Shown here: in pieces, positions 35,129-45,195 of the stretch
Numbering within the stretch: the stretch's first letter is position 1
Layout of the letters: every line of letters begins with the position of its first letter
Notes under the pieces: generated by a model
What the model saw: only the letters and a program-made list of their open reading frames with translations
Told to the model about the DNA's origin: nothing
The model's database searches: none
NCBI GenBank assembly: GCA_002840835.1
Contig: PHCQ01000001.1
Span: 124,001 to 188,000, forward strand
Reading direction: 5' to 3'
Source of the DNA: Betaproteobacteria bacterium HGW-Betaproteobacteria-16
GTDB lineage: Bacteria; Pseudomonadota; Gammaproteobacteria; Burkholderiales; Burkholderiaceae_C
Length of the DNA stretch: 64,000 nt
Made by a program: the position numbers and the translations under genes

Positions 35129-36727
35129 ATGACCGACCCACACCGCTTCGACGTCCTCATCATCGGCAGCGGCCTCGCCGGTCTGACCGCTGCCCTGCAC
35201 CTGGCCAGCACGCACCGGGTGGCCGTGGTCACCAAGCGTCAGGTCGAAGACGGCTCCAGCAACTGGGCCCAGGGCGGGATCGCTGCTGTGCTCGGCGAAG
35301 GTGACACCGTGGCCTCGCACATTGAAGACACGCTGATCGCAGGCGCCGGCCTGTGCGACCTCGAGGCCACCCGCTTCACCGTGGAAAACGCACCCGGTGC
35401 CATTGCCTGGCTGCGCGAACTGGGCGTGCCCTTCTCCACCGAAAAGGGCGAACTGCACCTGACCCGCGAAGGCGGTCACAGCCATCGCCGCATCGTGCAC
35501 GCCACCGATGCCACCGGCGCGGCCGTGCAGGCCACCCTGATCGAACGTGTGCGCGCCACGCCCGGCATCACCCTGTTCGAACACCACATGCTGGTCGACC
35601 TCATCACCGACCGCAAGTTGCCGCACGCGGCCGGCAGCACTCCTCGCTGCCTGGGCGCCTACGTGCTCGACGAAGAGCGCGATGAAGTCATCACCTTCAG
35701 CGCGCCGCACACCATCCTTGCCACCGGCGGTGCGGGCAAGGTTTACCTCTACACCACCAACTCGGACACCGCCACCGGCGACGGCATCGCAGCCGCGTGG
35801 CGCGCAGGCTGCCGCGTAGGCAACATGGAATTCATCCAGTTCCACCCCACCTGCCTCTACCACCCCCACGCCAAGAGCTTCCTGATCACCGAAGCCGTGC
35901 GCGGTGAGGGCGGCCAGCTCAAGCTGCCCCCGCGACTGGGCAGCCACCGCTTCATGCCCGACCACGACCCACGCGCCGAACTGGCGCCTCGCGACGTGGT
36001 GGCCCGCGCCATCGACTTCGAGATGAAGAAACACGGCCTGGACTGCGTGCATCTGGACATCTCGCACCAGAGTCCGGAGTTCCTGCAGGAGCACTTTCCG
36101 AACATCCTGGCTCGCTGTGCCGAGCTGGGCATCGACATCACCCGGGAACCCATTCCCGTGGTGCCGGCGGCGCACTACACCTGCGGCGGCGTGATCACCG
36201 ATCTAAAGGGCCAGACCGACCTTGAGGGCCTGTACGCAGTGGGAGAAACCACCTGCACCGGCCTGCACGGGGCCAACCGGCTCGCCAGCAATTCCCTGGT
36301 GGAGTGCATGGTGTTCGCGCAGGCGGCCGTGAAATCGATCCGCCAGAGTGATGCCTCCTGGAGCCCCGCCCTGCCCCAATGGGACGTGAGCCGCGTCACC
36401 GACGCTGACGAACAGGTGGTGATTTCACACAACTGGGACGAACTGCGCCGCTTCATGTGGGACTACGTGGGTATTGTGCGCACCGACAAGCGACTGGAGC
36501 GCGCGGCACATCGCATCACCCTGCTGCAAAGCGAGATCCACGAGTTCTATTCACAGTTCCACGTCACCCGCGACCTGCTGGAGCTGCGCAACCTGGTGCA
36601 GGTGGCCGATCTGATCGTGATGTCGGCCATGATGCGCCGCGAGAGCCGCGGTCTGCATTTCAGCCGCGACCACCCCGACCTGTTGCCTGAAGCCCGTCCC
36701 ACGGTGCTGGTGCCTCCGGCTCGCTGA
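35129..36727 (+). CDS. nadB: L-aspartate oxidase
   Basis: A 532-residue FAD enzyme for the first step of NAD synthesis, making iminoaspartate from aspartate. The FAD motif is LIIGSGLAGLTAALHLA, then SSNWAQGGIAAVL, a catalytic region HRRIVHATDATG, and GGVITDLKGQTDLEGLYAVG. Length is typical. The later NAD enzymes nadA and nadC are encoded about 2-4 kb downstream on the other strand, with pabBC between. Confidence 0.96.
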   Translation: MTDPHRFDVLIIGSGLAGLTAALHLASTHRVAVVTKRQVEDGSSNWAQGGIAAVLGEGDTVASHIEDTLIAGAGLCDLEATRFTVENAPGAIAWLRELGVPFSTEKGELHLTREGGHSHRRIVHATDATGAAVQATLIERVRATPGITLFEHHMLVDLITDRKLPHAAGSTPRCLGAYVLDEERDEVITFSAPHTILATGGAGKVYLYTTNSDTATGDGIAAAWRAGCRVGNMEFIQFHPTCLYHPHAKSFLITEAVRGEGGQLKLPPRLGSHRFMPDHDPRAELAPRDVVARAIDFEMKKHGLDCVHLDISHQSPEFLQEHFPNILARCAELGIDITREPIPVVPAAHYTCGGVITDLKGQTDLEGLYAVGETTCTGLHGANRLASNSLVECMVFAQAAVKSIRQSDASWSPALPQWDVSRVTDADEQVVISHNWDELRRFMWDYVGIVRTDKRLERAAHRITLLQSEIHEFYSQFHVTRDLLELRNLVQVADLIVMSAMMRRESRGLHFSRDHPDLLPEARPTVLVPPAR

Positions 36728-36782
36728 CCATCCGCGCTGGCGCACAGGTCCCGGCGACTGGCCTCCTGCCACCGCCATGCAA

Positions 36783-38546
36783 TCACAGCTGGGCAGGCAG
36801 CCAGCCGCGCAGGCTGTTGAGAAACGCCAGTCCTTGCGCCTGCGGCAGCGTCTCCCGCCCGATCACGCGCTCCACCAGTCGGCCGCTGGCGATATCGACC
36901 TGTCGTTGCACGCCGTTAAGCAGGCCACAACGCAGTGAAGGCGTGCACCACTGGCCGTCCAGCTGCACGGCAATATTGCCGCGCGTGCATTCGGTAAGTT
37001 CGCCCGCCGCGTTCCACAACAAGGTGTCGAACACCTCGGGATGCCGAGGTGCATGGGATTCGTAGTGGCCCCGTCGCGTGGTCTTGAAGCGCGTGAACTC
37101 GCTGCCCGCCTCCTCGAAGGCCCGATCCGCCAGCTGCAGCCTCACCCTGCCGTCAAAAGGCTGGAACGCAAATGCTTCTGCCTGCAGCCGGCCGCCGGCA
37201 TCCAGCAACAGGCGCACGCGCCAGTTGCCTGCTGGGTGCCTTTGGGCAAGATCGAACAAGGCGTCGTGCCACACCTGCGGCTGCCATGCATGGCCGAAGT
37301 GCTTCGCCGCTTGCGCCATGCGGGCCATGTGCAGTTCGGCATGCTGCGCCTGCCCGTCCTGCAACAAGAGGGTTTCGAGAATATCGAAGGGCTCTCGGGC
37401 CCGTTCCAGAAATGCCCGCTTCTGGCGCCATTCGGCCCATTCACCCTCGGCGGTGGATCCTGCCGTGATGCCGCTGCCAATGCCGCACCGCCAACTGGTG
37501 CCGCGAACGGTGGCGGTTCGGATGGCCACGTTGAAAGTGGCCACACCACCGGGCCGCACCACACCGACCGCGCCGCAATACACACCGCGCGGCTCGGGCT
37601 CCAGCGCGCGAATCTGGCGCATCGCCTGAAGTTTGGGGGCACCCGTCACGGAACCGCAAGGAAACAACGCGGCAAAAATGTCACCCAGCTGCACGCCCGG
37701 CCGTGTCCTGGCGGTGACGTCCGACGTCATCTGCCACACCGTGGGCCAGCCCTTCACGTCGAACAGCACCGGCACCTTCACGGAATGGGGCAGCGCCACG
37801 CGCGAGAGGTCGTTGCGCAGCAGGTCGACGATCATCACGTTCTCGGCGCGGTCCTTTTCCGAGCTCTGCAAAGCTTCTTTGAGAGCCTGATCGTCAACCG
37901 GATGTGATCCCCGCGCCGCCGTGCCTTTCATGGGGCGTGCCAGCAGGCTCGCTCCGTCCCAGTGGAAGAACAATTCAGGCGACACGCTCAGGATCTGCTC
38001 CTGGCCATCGTCAAGATAAGCTGCATAGCCGCCGGGCTGGGCGCGCCGCAGCCGCTGGAACCATTGAAACGCATCGCCCTGCAACGTGCCGCGAAGGCCT
38101 GCCGTGTGATTGAGCTGGTACAGGTCGCCGGCGCTGATGGCCGACTGGATGCGTTTCAGCGAGGTATCAAACGCCGTGCGGTCCGGTTCACTCGTGCAGG
38201 ACGCGAGCGTCACATCCCCGGAAGGACCACCTGGAGACCAGGCTTCCGTCGGCAAGGGCGCCTCGTGCACCGCAAACCAGGCCAGGGGACCTTCCACCGG
38301 GTGCACGGCCATGGCCGGGTCGAACGCGGGCGCCGCTTCATAACGCACGTAGCCCACGCACCAGCAGCCCCGCAAGGAAGCTTCATGGACCCGTTGCAGC
38401 ACGGTCGCCACCTCTGCGGGGGCGTGCGCCACCAGGCAACGGAGGGGCTCACCAAATGCCAGTCGGAGAGGCTCGCTGCCACCCGTTTCCAGGGGTGAAA
38501 CAAAGTCGATCCAGGCGCTGATCCGGCCCGTGGACGCCTGACTCAC
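36783..38546 (-). CDS. pabBC: Fused aminodeoxychorismate synthase I and aminodeoxychorismate lyase
   Basis: A 587-residue fusion of folate synthesis enzymes. Residues about 1-370 form the chorismate-binding PabB part (SVSPELFFHWDG, KGTAARG, PCGSVTGAPKLQAM, YCGAVGVV). The last 200 residues form a class IV aminotransferase fold as in PabC (ETLLLQDGQAQHAELHMARM, GELTECTRGNIAV). It makes aminodeoxychorismate and then p-aminobenzoate. The start is the GTG at 38546, 14 bases after nadA, with a poor ribosome site, so translation may be coupled to nadA. A longer open frame through nadA is rejected. Confidence 0.9.
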   Translation of the reverse strand: MSQASTGRISAWIDFVSPLETGGSEPLRLAFGEPLRCLVAHAPAEVATVLQRVHEASLRGCWCVGYVRYEAAPAFDPAMAVHPVEGPLAWFAVHEAPLPTEAWSPGGPSGDVTLASCTSEPDRTAFDTSLKRIQSAISAGDLYQLNHTAGLRGTLQGDAFQWFQRLRRAQPGGYAAYLDDGQEQILSVSPELFFHWDGASLLARPMKGTAARGSHPVDDQALKEALQSSEKDRAENVMIVDLLRNDLSRVALPHSVKVPVLFDVKGWPTVWQMTSDVTARTRPGVQLGDIFAALFPCGSVTGAPKLQAMRQIRALEPEPRGVYCGAVGVVRPGGVATFNVAIRTATVRGTSWRCGIGSGITAGSTAEGEWAEWRQKRAFLERAREPFDILETLLLQDGQAQHAELHMARMAQAAKHFGHAWQPQVWHDALFDLAQRHPAGNWRVRLLLDAGGRLQAEAFAFQPFDGRVRLQLADRAFEEAGSEFTRFKTTRRGHYESHAPRHPEVFDTLLWNAAGELTECTRGNIAVQLDGQWCTPSLRCGLLNGVQRQVDIASGRLVERVIGRETLPQAQGLAFLNSLRGWLPAQL

Positions 38547-38560
38547 CTCTTGACGGCTGA

Positions 38561-39673
38561 TCAGGCCGCCCCGATGTTCGGCACCAGTGCCCCCGGGTTC
38601 TGTCCTCCACGCTGCGCGGCGGTGAAGGCCAGCATGCGGTCGATCGGCAGGCGGGCGCGTTCGATCAAGGCGGCATCCACTTCGATGCGGTTCAGGCCTT
38701 TTTCCAGCACCTGCGCCACACCGGCCAGGCCGTTCATGGCCATCCAGGGGCAGTGTGCACAGCTCTTGCAGGTAGCGCTGTTGCCCGCCGTGGGCGCCTC
38801 GATGAATTGCTTGCCCGGGTTCTGCTGGCGCAGCATGTGCATCATGCCGTTGTCGGTGGCCACAATGAAGGCTGGCGCGTCCATTTCCCGCGCGGCTTTC
38901 AGGATGGCCGATGTGGAACCCACGGCATCGGCCAGCGCGATCACATCGGCCGGGCTCTCCGGGTGCACCAGCACCTTGGCCTGGGGATGCTCTTTTTTCA
39001 AGGCTTCCAGTTCGAACGCCTTGAATTCGTCGTGCACGATGCACGAACCGCTCCACATGACCATGTCGGCCCCGGTTTCGCGCTGGATGTAGGCACCGAG
39101 GTGCTTGTCGGGCGCCCACAGGATCTTGTGGCCCTTTTCTTTCAAGGCGCTCACGATGTCCAGCGCGCAGCTCGATGTGACCAGCCAGTCCGAACGCGCC
39201 TTCACCGCCGCGCTGGTGTTGGCGTACACCACCACCGTACGGTCGGGGTGGGCGTCGCAGAACGCGCTGAATTCGTCGATGGGGCAACCCAGGTCGAGCG
39301 AACAGTTGGCGTCCAGGTCGGGCATCAGCACCGTCTTTTCAGGCGAGAGAATCTTGGCGGTTTCACCCATGAAGCGCACACCGGAAACCACCAGCGTCTG
39401 CGCCGCATGATCGCGACCAAAGCGCGCCATTTCCAGGGAATCGCTGACGATGCCGCCGGTTTCCACCGCCAGATCCTGCAAATCCGGGTGCACGTAATAG
39501 TGCGACACCATCACGGCATTGCGTTCCTTGAGCAACTGGCGAATGCGCTCCTTGAGCGCCTCGCGCTGCTTCGGGCCGGGTTCCACCGGCACACGCGCCC
39601 AGGCGTGCTGCGTGGGGCAAGCGGGTTGCTCGTATTCAACGTCGATCACATCGCTGGAGTCGCTGGATGTCAT
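38561..39673 (-). CDS. nadA: Quinolinate synthase
   Basis: A 370-residue 4Fe-4S enzyme condensing iminoaspartate and dihydroxyacetone phosphate to quinolinate. Substrate segments [32 protein letters not shown] and [15 protein letters not shown] are visible. The three conserved cysteine regions are [20 protein letters not shown] and CKSCAHCPW. It lies between nadC and pabBC on the minus strand; the order nadC-nadA-pabBC suggests one transcript. Confidence 0.95.
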   Translation of the reverse strand: MTSSDSSDVIDVEYEQPACPTQHAWARVPVEPGPKQREALKERIRQLLKERNAVMVSHYYVHPDLQDLAVETGGIVSDSLEMARFGRDHAAQTLVVSGVRFMGETAKILSPEKTVLMPDLDANCSLDLGCPIDEFSAFCDAHPDRTVVVYANTSAAVKARSDWLVTSSCALDIVSALKEKGHKILWAPDKHLGAYIQRETGADMVMWSGSCIVHDEFKAFELEALKKEHPQAKVLVHPESPADVIALADAVGSTSAILKAAREMDAPAFIVATDNGMMHMLRQQNPGKQFIEAPTAGNSATCKSCAHCPWMAMNGLAGVAQVLEKGLNRIEVDAALIERARLPIDRMLAFTAAQRGGQNPGALVPNIGAA

Positions 39674-39712
39674 GGTGGTCTGCCTTGCGTTCGTGCGAGG
39701 AGTTCAAAGGGT

Positions 39713-40576
39713 TCAGATGGCGTCAAAGCGCATCGAGAAATCAATGGCCTTGACGTCCTTGGTCAGGGCTCCAATGGAGATGCGGTCCACGCCGGTTTCT
39801 GCAAGAGCGCGCACGGTTTGCAGGTTCACCCCACCCGAAATCTCCAGGATGGCGCGCCCGGCATTGCGGCGCACGGCTTCGTTCAGCGTGGGCAAGTCCA
39901 TGTTGTCGAGCAACACCATGGTGGCGCCGCACGACAGCGCCTCGTCCAGTTGCGCCAGGGTCTCCACCTCGATTTCCACAAAGTGGGCCTCCGGCACCGT
40001 GTCACGAACCCGCTGCAGCACGTTGGCGATGCCACCGGCCGCTGCAATGTGGTTTTCCTTGATCAGCACCGCGTCATACAGCCCCACACGGTGGTTCACG
40101 CCACCCCCTGTGGTCACGGCGTATTTCTGGGCCAGACGCAGCCCGGGCAAGGTCTTGCGGGTGTCCACGATCTGGGCGCGGGTGCCGGCCACCGCCGCCT
40201 TGTACACGGCGGTCTTGGTGGCCACGGCCGACAGCAGCTGCAGGAAGTTGAGCGCGGTTCGTTCGGCCGTGAGCAGCGGCCGGGCGTGGCCCTCAATCTC
40301 CAGGACCACCTGATCGGCCACGCAGCGCTCACCCTCCTTCACATGCCAGACCAGTTGGGCCTGGGGGTCACAGGCCAGCACCGCCGCTTCCACCCAGGGT
40401 GCCCCGCAGATCACCGCGTCTTCGCGGGCCACAATGCGGGCGCGGGCCCGGCGGGAACCATCGACCAGCGCAGCGGTGAGGTCACCACCACCGACATCCT
40501 CGGCCAATGCACGGCTGACATCGGAAAGCGCCAGTTCTGCCAAATCGCTTGCGCTGAATTCAGAGAGGTGTTTCAT
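39713..40576 (-). CDS. nadC: Nicotinate-nucleotide diphosphorylase (carboxylating)
   Basis: A 287-residue enzyme converting quinolinate to nicotinate mononucleotide. Visible family segments: ALAEDVGGGDLTA, TALNFLQLLSAVAT, DTRKTLPGLRLAQKYAV, GGGVNHRVGLYDAVLIKENH and LEISGGVNL. The start at 40576 (MKHLSEFS) is the first sensible ATG; a longer frame reaching into panB is rejected. It starts the nadC-nadA-pabBC block and diverges from panB across 69 bases. Confidence 0.95.
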   Translation of the reverse strand: MKHLSEFSASDLAELALSDVSRALAEDVGGGDLTAALVDGSRRARARIVAREDAVICGAPWVEAAVLACDPQAQLVWHVKEGERCVADQVVLEIEGHARPLLTAERTALNFLQLLSAVATKTAVYKAAVAGTRAQIVDTRKTLPGLRLAQKYAVTTGGGVNHRVGLYDAVLIKENHIAAAGGIANVLQRVRDTVPEAHFVEIEVETLAQLDEALSCGATMVLLDNMDLPTLNEAVRRNAGRAILEISGGVNLQTVRALAETGVDRISIGALTKDVKAIDFSMRFDAI

Positions 40577-40645
40577 AGGGGCCAAGCATAACGGGATCGA
40601 ATATAGTGCCCCCCATCTGCGGTCTATGCCGCCAGGGAACCGAAC

Positions 40646-41536
40646 ATGAACCCAAGCGCCTCCGCCTCCCCTCCCACCGGCACGCCCTATGGCACGCTGC
40701 CGTCGGCCTCGCCACTGCCGCAGCGCAAGCCGGTGAGCCTGCCGCGCCTGCATGAAATGCGTGAGCGAGGCGAAAAAATCACCATGCTCACAGCCTACGA
40801 CGCGACCTTTGCGGCGGTCGCCGATGCGGCCGGCGTGGAGTGCATTCTGGTCGGCGATTCGCTGGGCATGGTGTGCCAGGGTCTGTCCAGCACCGTGGGC
40901 GTCACGCTTGATGCCATGAAATACCACACCGAAAGTGTGGTTCGCGGTCTGCAACGTGTGCAAGCCACCGCCTGGGTGATTGGCGACCTGCCGTTCGGCA
41001 GTTACCACGAGTCAAAGGAGCAGGCCCTGCGCAGCGCCGCGGAGTTGATGCGCGCCGGTGCTCACATGGTCAAGCTCGAAGGCGGCGGATGGACCGCCGA
41101 GACCGTGCGCTTCCTGGTGGAACGCGGCATTCCGGTGTGTGCCCATCTGGGCCTGACCCCCCAGACCGTGCACGCCCTGGGCGGCTACCGGGTGCAGGGC
41201 CGGGGCGACGCGTCGGCCTTGCAACTCAAGCGCCAGGCGCTGGAACTGCAGGATGCCGGCGCGGCGATGCTGGTGCTGGAGATGGTGCCCGCCGTGCTTT
41301 CAAAAGAGATCACCGAACAGCTCAAGACCTGCCACACGATCGGCATCGGTGCCGGGAAGGACACCGCCGGTCAGGTACTGGTCATGCACGACATGCTGGG
41401 CATCAACCTGGGCAAAAATCCAAAGTTTGTTCGCAACTTCATGGAGGGTCAGGCCAGCGTACGCGATGCCATGGCCGCTTATGTGGCGGCCGTGAAAGAC
41501 GGCAGCTTCCCCGACAACGCGCTTCATGCCTGGTGA
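40646..41536 (+). CDS. panB: 3-methyl-2-oxobutanoate hydroxymethyltransferase
   Basis: A 296-residue enzyme of pantothenate synthesis. Signature segments: [49 protein letters not shown] and [18 protein letters not shown]-like [10 protein letters not shown]. Length is typical, with a Pro/Ser-rich N-terminal extension. The gene is divergent from nadC and followed by panC, with a stem-loop repeat in between. A TATAGT box at 40602 could be its -10. Confidence 0.95.
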   Translation: MNPSASASPPTGTPYGTLPSASPLPQRKPVSLPRLHEMRERGEKITMLTAYDATFAAVADAAGVECILVGDSLGMVCQGLSSTVGVTLDAMKYHTESVVRGLQRVQATAWVIGDLPFGSYHESKEQALRSAAELMRAGAHMVKLEGGGWTAETVRFLVERGIPVCAHLGLTPQTVHALGGYRVQGRGDASALQLKRQALELQDAGAAMLVLEMVPAVLSKEITEQLKTCHTIGIGAGKDTAGQVLVMHDMLGINLGKNPKFVRNFMEGQASVRDAMAAYVAAVKDGSFPDNALHAW

Positions 41537-41546
41537 ACAGCACACA

Positions 41547-41615
41547 CCCCGGCAGTGCCGTCAGCGCGACCTCCTGAAGGGGGCGGCGCTGGCGGCCCGG
41601 CAAAGCCGGTTCCGC
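41547..41615 (+). repeat. Dispersed stem-loop repeat, copy D
   Basis: Shares CCCGGCAAAGCCGGTTCCGC and a central CTCCTGAAGGGGG hairpin with the copies at 9063, 22937 and 30399; the outer hairpin has diverged. It starts 10 bases after the panB stop and fills most of the panB-panC gap. Confidence 0.8.
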
Positions 41616-41627
41616 GGCACCACTTGA

Positions 41628-42512
<885 letters not shown>

Positions 42513-42560
42513 AGGCGGCGCATGGCGCCCGTGAACCCCAGCTTCGAGGGTCGAGAGGGC

Positions 42561-42728
42561 CTAGTGTGCTGTCCCTGAAACAGTTGCATGAAATGAAACC
42601 GATGGATTCGCGCCCAGGGCAAGGCGCAAACCGCAGCGATAGCCTGAGCTGTCGCGAGGATTTGTAACGCAGCCATGGGTGTGAAGGCACGGTTTCATAT
42701 GCAAGTTATTTGCGGGACAGCACACTAG
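42561..42728. mobile_element. MITE-like element flanked by CTAG
   Basis: A 168-base segment bounded by perfect inverted repeats, CTAGTGTGCTGTCCC at 42561-42575 and its reverse complement at 42714-42728. The similarity extends inward with gaps to about 40 bases, ending in ATGAAACCG/CGGTTTCAT. The outer CTAG on both ends could be a target-site duplication. No transposase is encoded, so it would need to be moved by an element elsewhere. The right end provides the stop codon of gpsA. Confidence 0.8.
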
Positions 42729-43759
42729 AGCGCTTCCTGCTTCGGATCGCGCCCCATCAGCACGGCCAGCGCCTGCGCCGGCTGGAGTCGCCCCTCCAGC
42801 AGCTCCACCACAGCCTCGCTGATCGGCATGTCCACGCCCAGCAGGCGCGCGCGCTGCACCACGGTTTGTGCGCTGTAAACACCTTCGGCCACATGGCCCA
42901 ATGAGTCCACCGCCTGCCTCAAGGTGAGCCCTTGCGCCAACAGCTGACCGACGCGCCGGTTGCGAGAGAGGTCGCCTGTGGCGGTCAACACCAGATCACC
43001 CAGGCCGGACAGCCCCATGAAGGTGTCGGCGCGCGCACCCAGCGCCAGGCCCAGCCGGGTCATTTCTGCCAGCCCCCGGGTGATCAGGGCCGCCCGGGCA
43101 TTCAATCCGAGCTTCAGACCATCGCAAAGGCCGGTGGCAATGGCCAGCACGTTCTTGACGGCCCCGCCCACTTCCACGCCCACCAGATCTTCGTTGCCGT
43201 ACACCCGCAAGGCCGGACCATGAAACGCCGTCACCAGCGCTTCACGCACACTGGCATGCTCACTGGCAGCCACCAGCGCGGTCGGCTGACCCAGCGCCAC
43301 TTCCTGCGCGAAACTGGGGCCACTGAGCACACCCGCCTTGAGCAGCGGTGCCACGCGTGCCTGAATCTCGTGGCCCAGCAGCCCCACGGGCTGGTCCGGC
43401 CCCTGAGGCGACTCGAACCCTTTGCAAAGCCAGGCGACGGGACCGGGGTGTTCGCGCAGCCCGGTCAACACGGCGCGCAGACCGGCCATGGGCGTGCCAA
43501 CGATCACCAGATCGTCTGGCCCAAGCCGCTGCATGACCACGCCGGACACGGCTTCCAGGGGCACGGCTTCAACGATCAGATCTTGAGGAAAAGCCCCCCC
43601 CGGGAGATAGCGGCGGTTTTCGCGCACCGCCTGCATGTCCTGGAACTGGGCAGTGTCGCGCGCCCAGAGGCTCACTTCACGATCAGCACCTGCCAGACGG
43701 GCGGCACTGACCGCCAGCGCAGTCCCCCAGGCTCCCGCGCCGAGCACAACGATCTTCAT
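42725..43759 (-). CDS. gpsA: Glycerol-3-phosphate dehydrogenase [NAD(P)+]
   Basis: A 344-residue enzyme making glycerol 3-phosphate for phospholipids. The NAD-binding motif is [14 protein letters not shown], followed by [32 protein letters not shown] and the catalytic region [18 protein letters not shown]. It is the last gene of the rhodanese-grxC-secB-gpsA group. Its TAG stop (42725-42727) is inside the terminal repeat of the MITE-like element, so the last few codons may differ from the ancestral ending. Confidence 0.95.
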   Translation of the reverse strand: MKIVVLGAGAWGTALAVSAARLAGADREVSLWARDTAQFQDMQAVRENRRYLPGGAFPQDLIVEAVPLEAVSGVVMQRLGPDDLVIVGTPMAGLRAVLTGLREHPGPVAWLCKGFESPQGPDQPVGLLGHEIQARVAPLLKAGVLSGPSFAQEVALGQPTALVAASEHASVREALVTAFHGPALRVYGNEDLVGVEVGGAVKNVLAIATGLCDGLKLGLNARAALITRGLAEMTRLGLALGARADTFMGLSGLGDLVLTATGDLSRNRRVGQLLAQGLTLRQAVDSLGHVAEGVYSAQTVVQRARLLGVDMPISEAVVELLEGRLQPAQALAVLMGRDPKQEAL

Positions 43760-43783
43760 TGCGCCTGATCCAGCGAACGGGCG

Positions 43784-44242
43784 TTACTGCGTGACGATGC
43801 GTGGCGCGTCTTCGGCGGCCTGCGCCTGTTGCTGCTCGTACATGGCCTGGAAGTTGATTTCTGCCAGGTGCACGGGCGGAAACCCTCCACGCTGGATCAG
43901 GTCGGCCACGTTGGAGCGCAGGTAGGGATACACAATCTGCGGGCAGGCGATGCCCATGATGGGACCCATCTGCTCTTCGGGCAGGTTGCGGATCTCGAAG
44001 ATGCCGGCCTGCTTGGCTTCCACCAGGAAGACCGTCTTTTCCTTGATCTTGGTGGTCACGGTGGCGGTGACGCAAATTTCGTAAACGCCATCGGCAGCGG
44101 GGCTGGCTTCCACGCCCAGCTGGATGTCGACGGAAGGTTGCTCCTGCTCCAGCAGGATGGAGGGGGAGTTCGGCTGTTCCAGCGAAGCTTCCTTCAGGTA
44201 GACACGCTGGATCTGGAAAGTGGGTTCTTGGTTGTCGGCCAT
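43784..44242 (-). CDS. secB: Protein-export chaperone SecB
   Basis: A 152-residue chaperone that keeps preproteins unfolded and hands them to SecA. Family features: [17 protein letters not shown] near the start, [20 protein letters not shown], and [20 protein letters not shown]. The ATG at 44242 is the expected start. It lies upstream of gpsA by 24 bases and is preceded by a terminator-like stem-loop. Confidence 0.96.
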   Translation of the reverse strand: MADNQEPTFQIQRVYLKEASLEQPNSPSILLEQEQPSVDIQLGVEASPAADGVYEICVTATVTTKIKEKTVFLVEAKQAGIFEIRNLPEEQMGPIMGIACPQIVYPYLRSNVADLIQRGGFPPVHLAEINFQAMYEQQQAQAAEDAPRIVTQ

Positions 44243-44260
44243 GATGGTGTCTCGATAATT

Positions 44261-44303
44261 AAAAAACGAAGCCCGCAGCGGGTGATATTCGTCCGCAGCG
44301 GGC
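44261..44303 (-). terminator. Terminator-like hairpin in front of secB
   Basis: On the minus strand a 6+4-bp stem (44303-44298 with 44276-44271, and inner GCGG/CCGC) is followed by TTCG and six T residues (44266-44261). It lies after grxC and only 18 bases before the secB ATG. It may end the grxC transcript or act as an attenuator of secB. Confidence 0.6.
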
Positions 44304-44343
44304 ACTGATGGGGGATTATGTCAGCCCCAACCAGAAGGGCTGT

Positions 44344-44604
44344 TCAAGCCGCCTGGAGCAGGGGAACCAGGCCACCACGGGCGTCGAGCGCATGCAGGTC
44401 ATCGCAGCCCCCTACATGGGTGTCGCCAATGAAGATCTGCGGCACGCTTGTGCGCCCGGTGCGCTCGGTCATCTGGGCGCGAAGTGCCTGCTGGCCATCC
44501 ACGAACACCTCCTTCAGATCGACCACGCCGTGCCGCTGGAGCAAGGCTTTGGCCCGGCTGCAGAAGGGGCAGTAAGCGCTGGTGTACATCGTGACGGTGG
44601 CCAT
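44344..44604 (-). CDS. grxC: Glutaredoxin 3
   Basis: An 86-residue thiol reductase with the active site YCPFCSRAK, the substrate segment TSVPQIFIG and GGCDDLHAL. It reduces disulfides with glutathione and may serve ribonucleotide reductase. The ATG at 44604 has a GGAGA ribosome site. It lies between the rhodanese gene and secB, a common arrangement in Burkholderiales. Confidence 0.94.
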   Translation of the reverse strand: MATVTMYTSAYCPFCSRAKALLQRHGVVDLKEVFVDGQQALRAQMTERTGRTSVPQIFIGDTHVGGCDDLHALDARGGLVPLLQAA

Positions 44605-44645
44605 GGAATCTCCTGAAACAGACAAAATTTGAAGGAAACGAATGA

Positions 44646-45056
44646 TCAGGCCTTTTCCACCGGCAGGCTGGCAGCGCGCCACGCCCCCATGCCGCCCGAG
44701 AGGGAATGGGCGTTCTCATAGCCCAGTTTCTTGGCGATGGCCAAGGCCCGGTTGGAGCGCGCCCCGGAAGCGCACACCAGAATCACCGGCGTGGCTTTGT
44801 TCTTCACCGTGCCGGGCAGCTTCGTCTCCAGATCGGCCAGAGGGACGTGTTTGGCACCAATGACGTGTCCGGCCGCGAATTCGGTGGCATCGCACACATC
44901 CACCACCACCGCCTTGTCCCGGTTCATCAGCATCACAGCTTCGGTTGGTTTGAGCGATCCGGTGCGACCACCCGCCGAGACCGCCGGCCACACCAGCATG
45001 GCGCCGGCGGCAAAGGCCACAGCAATCAAAATCCAGTTTTCGATGAAGAAACTCAC
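44646..45056 (-). CDS. Membrane-anchored rhodanese-like protein
   Basis: A 136-residue protein with an N-terminal hydrophobic segment (WILIAVAFAAGAMLVWP) and a rhodanese domain: VVDVCDATEFAAGHVIGAKH and the active-site loop VCASGARSNRAL with the catalytic cysteine. It probably handles sulfane sulfur near the membrane. The GTG at 45056 has a GAAAGGG site 7 bases upstream; a TTG at 45077 is less likely. It starts the minus-strand group with grxC, secB and gpsA. Confidence 0.85.
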   Translation of the reverse strand: MSFFIENWILIAVAFAAGAMLVWPAVSAGGRTGSLKPTEAVMLMNRDKAVVVDVCDATEFAAGHVIGAKHVPLADLETKLPGTVKNKATPVILVCASGARSNRALAIAKKLGYENAHSLSGGMGAWRAASLPVEKA

Positions 45057-45195
45057 AGGGGTACCCTTTCTAGACAACCCGGGATTTTAGAATGTCTGGC
45101 TGTCCTGCGTGGCAACCATCGCCAACAGTCAGCCGGCGCCAAGATGTGCCGAGCTACGTCCGATCGCTTTTTCAGTTCAATCCGATTCACTGCCC

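Noticed and set aside
36783-39287. 834-codon frame that would fuse part of the nadA region to pabBC
   Set aside because: The first 247 codons overlap nadA out of frame; the PabB homology begins only after 38546.
38753-40591. 612-codon plus-strand frame across nadA and nadC
   Set aside because: It lies opposite two well-supported genes with clear motifs and has no recognisable product.
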